A DNA stretch of 19,064 nt, from positions 1 to 19,064 of the forward strand of contig CAKONT010000003.1 in NCBI GenBank assembly GCA_934097255.1, in the 5' to 3' direction. The stretch's first letter is position 1; every line of letters starts with the position of its first letter. This document shows, in pieces, positions 14,526 to 19,064 of this stretch. The notes under the pieces were generated by a model. The model was not told the origin of the DNA, ran no database searches, and was given only the letters and a program-made list of their open reading frames with translations. The stretch comes from an uncultured Bacilli bacterium (GTDB lineage Bacteria; Bacillota_I; Bacilli_A; RF39; UBA660). The translations under genes and the position numbers were made by a program.

Positions 14526-14552
14526 AAAAAAAAATAAGTTTAACACTTATTT
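14526..14552 (-). terminator. Terminator of the pilus gene pair
   Basis: Minus strand stem AAATAAGT / ACTTATTT (14545-14552 and 14532-14539), 5-nt loop, T8 run. It begins at the stop codon of the prepilin peptidase and separates it from mraZ. Confidence 0.75.
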
Positions 14553-15322
14553 TACAAAAAATAATTATAAAGAAGACTAGGATCGTCTAATTTAAAAAAG
14601 AATAATAGTAAAAAAGAAATAATAAGAAATGGTCCAAAAGGAACAACTTTATCTTTTTTAAATATGAAAAGAAATATGGCAACTGGTAAAGCAAGAAATG
14701 TTGCTAAAACAACTCCAAAAAACGAATAAATTAATGGTACAGTCATTCCAAGAACAAATAAAAGTTTTATATCTCCTCCACCAAGAGTTTCTTTTTTAAA
14801 TAGAAAATTACCAAAAAGCATTAATAAATACATAAACATAAACATAATAAAACCATATAATAAATATTTTAGTGATCCTAAAAATCCAAAACGAAATATG
14901 TTTGCAATAAAAATTATAATACCACAAAAAATACTTGCTTGATCAGGGATTATATAATAATTTAAATCGCTAAAAATAACTATTGATAATAAACTAACTA
15001 AAGTTAAAGAAATAATAAGATCAAAACTAAACCCAAAAGAATAGTAACAAACAGAAAATAAAAGACCAGTAAATAACTCAACAATCGGATAAAAAATAGA
15101 AATTTTATTCGAACAATAGCGGCATTTTCCTTTTAAAACTAAATAAGAAAAAATAGGTACCAAGTCTTTAGAAGATAATTGATGATTACAGTTTGGACAA
15201 TAACTTCTTTTTGGGTTTACAATTGATAAATCATTAGAAAGGCGGTAAGATACGACATTATAAAAACTTCCCATTACCGCCCCAAAAACGAAAAATAAAA
15301 TTAAAAAGTATATCACGATCAT
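14552..15322 (-). CDS. pilD: Prepilin peptidase (type IV leader peptidase, PilD/ComC family)
   Basis: A 256-residue polytopic membrane protein that cleaves, and may methylate, type IV pilin-like leader peptides. It has the N-terminal G-S-F-x-N-V-V-S-Y-R-L signature, a zinc-binding pair C42-x2-C45 and C67-x2-C70, and the aspartyl protease residues Asp119 (S-D-L-N-Y-Y-I-I-P-D) and Asp184 (G-G-G-D-I-K). About seven to eight hydrophobic segments follow. ATG 15322 is chosen because AAGGACG precedes it; an open frame to 15382 would run into pilC. It follows pilC by 10 bases in a two-gene unit. In Bacillota the system may serve DNA uptake (ComC/ComG) or a pilus. Confidence 0.93.
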   Translation of the reverse strand: MIVIYFLILFFVFGAVMGSFYNVVSYRLSNDLSIVNPKRSYCPNCNHQLSSKDLVPIFSYLVLKGKCRYCSNKISIFYPIVELFTGLLFSVCYYSFGFSFDLIISLTLVSLLSIVIFSDLNYYIIPDQASIFCGIIIFIANIFRFGFLGSLKYLLYGFIMFMFMYLLMLFGNFLFKKETLGGGDIKLLFVLGMTVPLIYSFFGVVLATFLALPVAIFLFIFKKDKVVPFGPFLIISFLLLFFFKLDDPSLLYNYFL

Positions 15323-15332
15323 CACGTCCTTA

Positions 15333-16964
15333 TTAGATTTGTCCGTACATAGAAAACATTGGTACAACAACAGATAATACAACTATACCAACAACAACTG
15401 CTAAAAAAACAATCATTACAGGTTCAATAAACGTATTTAATCTTTTAATGTAATTTGAATGTAAATCGTCATAATATTTTGCAACATATTCCATCATAGT
15501 TGCAAGACGTCCGGTATTTTCACCAGTTTGTAACATTTCATAAGCAACAACTGGAAATGCCCATTTTCCTTTAAACGAATCACTAATTCTTGCTCCACGT
15601 TGTAAATATTTTATTGAATCAGAAATAATATCTGAATAAACCTCGTTACTTGTAATATTACTTAAAATAGCCATCGAATCAGTAATAAATACATCATGAT
15701 TTAATAATGAAGCAAAAGTTTTTGTAAACATAGCAACTTCTTTGTAAATAATTATATCTCCAACAACCGGAAGCTTCATATAAAATGATTGCATAGCTTT
15801 TCTAAAAGAGCGAACATGTTTAAACAAAAGAGCATAACAAAGTAAAATAACGCCAATAGCACCAATTAAATAAAGTCCTTTTGTTGTTAGAAAATTACTT
15901 ATTTTTATAACAATAGTTGTAATCGCTGGAATTGTTGCATCATTTTCGTTAAACATATCAACAAATTGTGGAATAACAAAAGTGAAGATAAAAGCAATAA
16001 CCATAAGTGAGAAAACAAATATAATTGTTGGGTAAATCATTGCACTAACTGCTGCTTTTCTTGTCCTATCAAGCGTTGTATAATATTCCGTCATATCATC
16101 TAAAATAGATGGGAGATCTCCCGTCATTTCAGAAGTTTTTATCATATTAATAAGTAATTGTGGAAAAACATTACCTTGACTTGCTAAAGCATTAGATAAA
16201 TTCTCTCCTTTCACAAGCTCATATTTTATATTAGAACAAACTCTTCTTTTTCTAGCATCAACTGTCTGATGTTCAAGAATACCTATTGCATCAATTAAAG
16301 AAATACCAGCTTTCAAATAAGTTGAAAGTTGTGTAAGCATAAAAGCAAGTTCTGATATTTTTATCTTTTCACTTCCAAAATATATATCCTTTGATATCGT
16401 AATACTTATAATTCTATAACCTTCATTATTTAAAAAAGCTTCAACTTCCTTTTTATTATAAGCATCGATATAACCTTTCATTTTACTTCCTTGACTATTA
16501 TAAACAAGATATTTATATCTTGTTTTTTTAGCTACTTCCTTAACACTATTATAATTTCTATTTGGTACATTAAAATTATTATTCATGTTTTGGTTAGTAT
16601 TCATATTTGAATTAGCATTTATATTGTGAGTATTTATATTTTGATTAGTACTTGTATTATTAATATTGTTAGTATTATTAGTATTGTTAGTATTGTTAGT
16701 ATTATTAGTATTATTAGTATTATTAGTATTATTAGTATTGTTAGTATTATTAGTATTATTAATATTGTTAGTATTATTAGTATTATTAATATTGTTAGTA
16801 TTATTAGTATTATTAGTATTATTAATATTTATATTTTCTTCATTTTGTATGTTATTAGACTGAAAAGTTTGATTATTTTGAACTTGTACATTATTATCTA
16901 TTTGATTATTATTTAAATTATTTACATCAGCTATATTATTTTCGTTATTCGTATTATTGTCCAT
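15333..16964 (-). CDS. pilC: Type IV pilus/competence inner-membrane platform protein (PilC/GspF/ComGB family) with Asn-rich tail
   Basis: The 543-residue protein is the membrane platform of a type IV pilus or competence pseudopilus. The family part starts near residue 145 (YKYLVYNSQGSKMKGYIDA). There are two GspF domains: SELAFMLTQLSTYLKAGISL and EVAMFTKTFASLLNHDVFIT mark their starts, and membrane helices lie near 305-335, 360-380 and the C-terminus. Preceding it is an unusual ~140-residue Asn-rich cytoplasmic extension with 19 tandem Asn-Asn-Thr/Ile triplets. Normal PilC is about 400 residues. ATG 16964 follows AAGGAG. The pilB ATPase and pilins are not in this window. Confidence 0.92.
   Translation of the reverse strand: MDNNTNNENNIADVNNLNNNQIDNNVQVQNNQTFQSNNIQNEENININNTNNTNNTNNINNTNNTNNINNTNNTNNTNNTNNTNNTNNTNNTNNTNNTNNINNTSTNQNINTHNINANSNMNTNQNMNNNFNVPNRNYNSVKEVAKKTRYKYLVYNSQGSKMKGYIDAYNKKEVEAFLNNEGYRIISITISKDIYFGSEKIKISELAFMLTQLSTYLKAGISLIDAIGILEHQTVDARKRRVCSNIKYELVKGENLSNALASQGNVFPQLLINMIKTSEMTGDLPSILDDMTEYYTTLDRTRKAAVSAMIYPTIIFVFSLMVIAFIFTFVIPQFVDMFNENDATIPAITTIVIKISNFLTTKGLYLIGAIGVILLCYALLFKHVRSFRKAMQSFYMKLPVVGDIIIYKEVAMFTKTFASLLNHDVFITDSMAILSNITSNEVYSDIISDSIKYLQRGARISDSFKGKWAFPVVAYEMLQTGENTGRLATMMEYVAKYYDDLHSNYIKRLNTFIEPVMIVFLAVVVGIVVLSVVVPMFSMYGQI
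16653..16823 (-). repeat. 9-bp tandem repeat coding for Asn-Asn-Thr in pilC
   Basis: Nineteen units of 9 bp (consensus AATAATACT on the minus strand, with AAC variants and ATT replacing ACT every few units) encode residues 48-104 of PilC. Because units are multiples of three, gain or loss changes length without a frameshift. Confidence 0.9.
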
Positions 16965-16999
16965 ATCACTAACTCCTTACACTTTCTATTCTAACTACA

Positions 17000-17029
17000 A
17001 TTTTAGTCTATATTGACTATTAAAGTCAA
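17000..17029 (-). promoter_or_regulatory. Promoter of the pilC-pilD unit
   Basis: Minus strand: -35 TTGACT (17024-17029), 18-bp spacer, -10 TAAAAT (17000-17005). Confidence 0.6.
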
Positions 17030-17031
17030 TA
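17011..17031. promoter_or_regulatory. Palindrome over the pilC -35 (operator candidate)
   Basis: TATTGACT-ATTAA-AGTCAATA: 8-bp perfect inverted arms with a 5-nt centre, including the whole -35 box of the pilC promoter. This is the typical position and form of a dimeric repressor site. The regulator is unknown. Confidence 0.5.
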
Positions 17032-17036
17032 CAAAG

Positions 17037-17072
17037 AAAAAAGTTTTAAATGATATAAACTATTTTAAAACT
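17037..17072 (-). terminator. Terminator of the hemW-tmk unit
   Basis: Minus strand stem AGTTTTAAA / TTTAAAACT (17064-17072 and 17042-17050) with the tmk stop in the loop side, followed by T6. Confidence 0.6.
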
Positions 17073-17716
17073 CTTATTATCTCTTCATTAATGTCATCAA
17101 CAGATCTTATTTTGTTATCTAAGATACAATTAATATAAATAAAATTATATAAATCAACTAACTCCAAATATGCTTTTTCAGCATGCTTTAAATGTAAATC
17201 ATCTTTTTCATGTTCGTCAAGAAACTTTCTATTTTTCTTTAACTCTTTGGCAAACTCATATGGCATGTGTAAAAATATAACTTTATCTGGCTTTATCAAG
17301 TTAAGAAAATTAAATTCTAAATCATCCAACCATTTATACATTTCATATCTTTTCTTATCGTCTAATATTTTTCCTCCCTGATGCGCCATATTACTATATA
17401 CATATCGATCTAAAATAACATAGTCATTAGAATCTATTAGTTTTTTTAGTGTTTCTAAATTATAATATCGATCAGCTGCAAAATATAAACTTGCAACTTT
17501 CGCATCAACATTTGCCGCATGATCAAAAAAACTTTTACATATTTCTTCTTTTCCTAAATAAGGTCCACCAACTATTTTACCAGTCGGTGTATCATAATTT
17601 GGAAAAGTAAAATAACAACTTTTATACCCCTTTTTATTTAGTTTTTCAACAAGTAACTTACTTTGAGTTTCCTTTCCAGAACAATCTGTACCTTCAATTA
17701 ATATTAATTTTCCCAT
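17060..17716 (-). CDS. tmk: dTMP kinase (thymidylate kinase)
   Basis: A 218-residue P-loop kinase that phosphorylates dTMP to dTDP for DNA synthesis. The P-loop is G-T-D-C-S-G-K-E (residues 9-16), the D-R-Y motif is at 103-105 (ILDRYVYSNMAHQG), and A-A-D-R-Y-Y at 80-85 matches the second Arg motif. The segment GGPYLGKEE and the lid region KKNRKFLDEHEKDDLH fit the clostridial-type thymidylate kinases. ATG 17716 is used, as a TTG immediately before it is less likely; AAAGGAG lies upstream. It is 11 bases after hemW and probably cotranscribed with it. Confidence 0.93.
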   Translation of the reverse strand: MGKLILIEGTDCSGKETQSKLLVEKLNKKGYKSCYFTFPNYDTPTGKIVGGPYLGKEEICKSFFDHAANVDAKVASLYFAADRYYNLETLKKLIDSNDYVILDRYVYSNMAHQGGKILDDKKRYEMYKWLDDLEFNFLNLIKPDKVIFLHMPYEFAKELKKNRKFLDEHEKDDLHLKHAEKAYLELVDLYNFIYINCILDNKIRSVDDINEEIIRVLK

Positions 17717-17727
17717 CAATTTCTCCT

Positions 17728-18792
17728 TTATATATCAATAAAATCCACTAGAATACTATTTTCAACAAATAAATCTTTTTTTGAAATATAAAAATTATTT
17801 TTATTTTCTTTTAATTTCTCAACATTAAAAACTTCATCTATTTTCTTATTATAGCGATTATAAAAATCTTTTTTTGAAACTCCCTTTATTTTTCTAAGTC
17901 CCAAAATCATAAAATTTTCCATATTTTCTTTTAACGAGACACTATACTCTTCAATACGATAATTTCCTTTTAAATAATTATTTAAACTTCTAGTATTTGT
18001 ATAACGAATATTATTTAAAAATCCACTTGCTCCAAGACCAAATCCATAATATTCTAAATTATTCCAATAAACTAAATTGTGTTTTGAAAAGTATCCAGCC
18101 TTACAAAAATTACTTATTTCATATTGTAAAAAACCATGTTTTTTTAAATATTTTCTAATATAATCATACATCTTCCTATTTTCTTCATCATCTATTTCTA
18201 CATAATTATTAACTTTTAATAACGTATTTTCTTCTAATATTAAAGAATAAATAGATATATGATTAATATCTAAACTCAAAAAATTATCTAAATCATCTTT
18301 TAAAGAAGCTATTGTTTCACCATTTATTCCATATATCAAATCAACATTTATATTAGAAAAATATTTCTTAGCAACTTTTATTTTTTCTTTAACATTACAA
18401 TATTTTCTATTCATCACATTAAGTAGATTTTTATTAAAACTTTGTACACCTATACTTAATCTATTAACTTTATTGTTTTTTAAAAAAAGTAATAATTTTT
18501 CATTTATGTCATTTATATTACATTCAAAAGTAAATTCACAATTCTTAAACAATTTAAAAATATCTATTATTTTAAAAAGTTTTTTAAGCTCAGTAATATT
18601 TAAAGAGCTAGGCGTTCCTCCACCTATATATAATGTTTTAATAATATCTTTTTGATAATATTTTTTTATTTCTTTTTCTAACTCATCAAGATAAGATTTA
18701 ACAAAAATTTTATTTTTATATAATTTACAAAAATCACAGTAAGAACAAATATCTTTACAAAATGGAATATGAATATATATAGAATTAGTCAT
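17728..18792 (-). CDS. hemW: Radical SAM heme chaperone HemW / coproporphyrinogen III oxidase-like protein
   Basis: This 354-residue protein belongs to the HemN/HemW radical SAM family. It starts I-Y-I-H-I-P-F-C-K-D-I-C-S-Y-C-D-F-C, giving the C-x3-C-x2-C cluster motif (Cys12, Cys16, Cys19) with Cys22 beside it. G-G-G-T-P-S, the S-I-G-V-Q-S-F block and V-D-L-I-Y-G follow. HemW members lack the longer N-terminus of true oxygen-independent coproporphyrinogen oxidase and act in heme trafficking; this length and start fit HemW. ATG 18792 overlaps the TGA of the upstream gene (ATGA), so translation is coupled. Confidence 0.92.
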   Translation of the reverse strand: MTNSIYIHIPFCKDICSYCDFCKLYKNKIFVKSYLDELEKEIKKYYQKDIIKTLYIGGGTPSSLNITELKKLFKIIDIFKLFKNCEFTFECNINDINEKLLLFLKNNKVNRLSIGVQSFNKNLLNVMNRKYCNVKEKIKVAKKYFSNINVDLIYGINGETIASLKDDLDNFLSLDINHISIYSLILEENTLLKVNNYVEIDDEENRKMYDYIRKYLKKHGFLQYEISNFCKAGYFSKHNLVYWNNLEYYGFGLGASGFLNNIRYTNTRSLNNYLKGNYRIEEYSVSLKENMENFMILGLRKIKGVSKKDFYNRYNKKIDEVFNVEKLKENKNNFYISKKDLFVENSILVDFIDI

Positions 18793-19064
18793 TTTTTATA
18801 TTTTCCTAGTTTTTTATTATATTCAAATATTTCTTTTAATCTATTTTTTCTTATAAGATCTAATCTTTTAAAATTATCAGCAAGAGTAGATGTTGGTATT
18901 TGATATTTTTTACTTAATTCACGAAGTGTTAGAGTAAAAAAACTATCACTATTTAAATCAGCTTCATTATAATAACTAATAAGTTCATCAGCGATTAATT
19001 CAATTATTTTTATGTCATAGCTTGATTTTTTTACTCCTTTTTTACCTCCTATAGATAATTTTTT
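18789..19064 (-). CDS. Helix-turn-helix-like protein, C-terminal 91 residues (cut by window edge)
   Basis: An open frame enters from the right edge with no start in the window and ends at TGA 18789-18791, overlapping the hemW ATG. Visible sequence begins KKLSIGGKKGVKKSSYD. The segment LRELSKKYQIPTSTLADNF has the hydrophobic spacing of a helix-turn-helix, followed by a basic LIRKNRLKE helix, so a DNA-binding role is plausible. The family is not recognised. It is the gene directly upstream of hemW and tmk in the same transcription unit. Confidence 0.6.
   Translation of the reverse strand, partial: KKLSIGGKKGVKKSSYDIKIIELIADELISYYNEADLNSDSFFTLTLRELSKKYQIPTSTLADNFKRLDLIRKNRLKEIFEYNKKLGKYKK

Noticed and set aside
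16653..16823. CRISPR-like regular repeat
   Set aside because: The unit is 9 bp with no spacers and it is in-frame coding sequence.
16626..16916. Long open frames on the plus strand rich in Ile/Val/Ser or Leu/Val
   Set aside because: They are the antisense of the Asn-Thr repeat in pilC; no ribosome binding site and only low-complexity sequence.

Overview
This is an AT-rich, gene-dense window that suggests a low-GC Bacillota genome, probably a Bacilli-type lineage. Supporting signs are a mraZ-rsmH-ftsL-PBP division cluster, DUF1292, YutD and YunB family proteins, GGAGG-type ribosome binding sites and sigma-A-like promoters. TGA is used as a stop, so the standard bacterial code fits. All genes except one ferredoxin lie on the minus strand. 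No rRNA, tRNA or CRISPR array was seen.

Layout from low to high coordinates: (1) 1-4056: a gene cut by the window edge, an acidic coiled-coil protein with a DUF1292 protein, a YutD-like protein, the sporulation-type protein YunB, a tail-anchored acidic protein, and a plus-strand 4Fe-4S ferredoxin. (2) 4089-8883: rRNA pseudouridine synthase RluB and a D-alanyl-D-alanine carboxypeptidase (dac) gene split in two by a 2,971-bp integrated element. (3) 8944-14426: a lipoprotein, tryptophanyl-tRNA synthetase and the mra division cluster, with a recognisable mraZ promoter and periodic MraZ-box-like repeats. (4) 14552-16964: a prepilin peptidase and a PilC/GspF-type protein with a long Asn-Thr repeat tail. 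(5) 17060-19064: dTMP kinase, HemW and a truncated helix-turn-helix-like gene.

The main discovery is the split dac gene. Its first 48 codons (signal peptide plus the strand leading into the active site, ending in the catalytic Ser of S-T-T-K) are at 8740-8883. The rest (TTK, SGN and KTG motifs, C-terminal anchor) is at 4863-5768. A perfect 17-bp direct repeat, ACAACTAAAATTATGAC on the coding strand, occurs once at each junction (5752-5768 and 8723-8739). It encodes the TTKIM of the active-site motif. Recombination between the two copies would remove the element and rebuild an in-frame carboxypeptidase of about 349 residues. The element carries a large serine recombinase, a 36-codon gene translationally coupled to it, a peptidase E-like (S51) hydrolase and a 74-residue protein with an internal motif duplication. 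It is driven by a clear promoter near its right end.

The arrangement resembles serine-recombinase elements that interrupt sporulation genes and leave on cue (the skin element in sigK is the classic case). A sporulation-type gene (yunB) lies nearby, but whether this element excises in a programmed way is an inference. It could equally be a mobile element that happens to inactivate dac.
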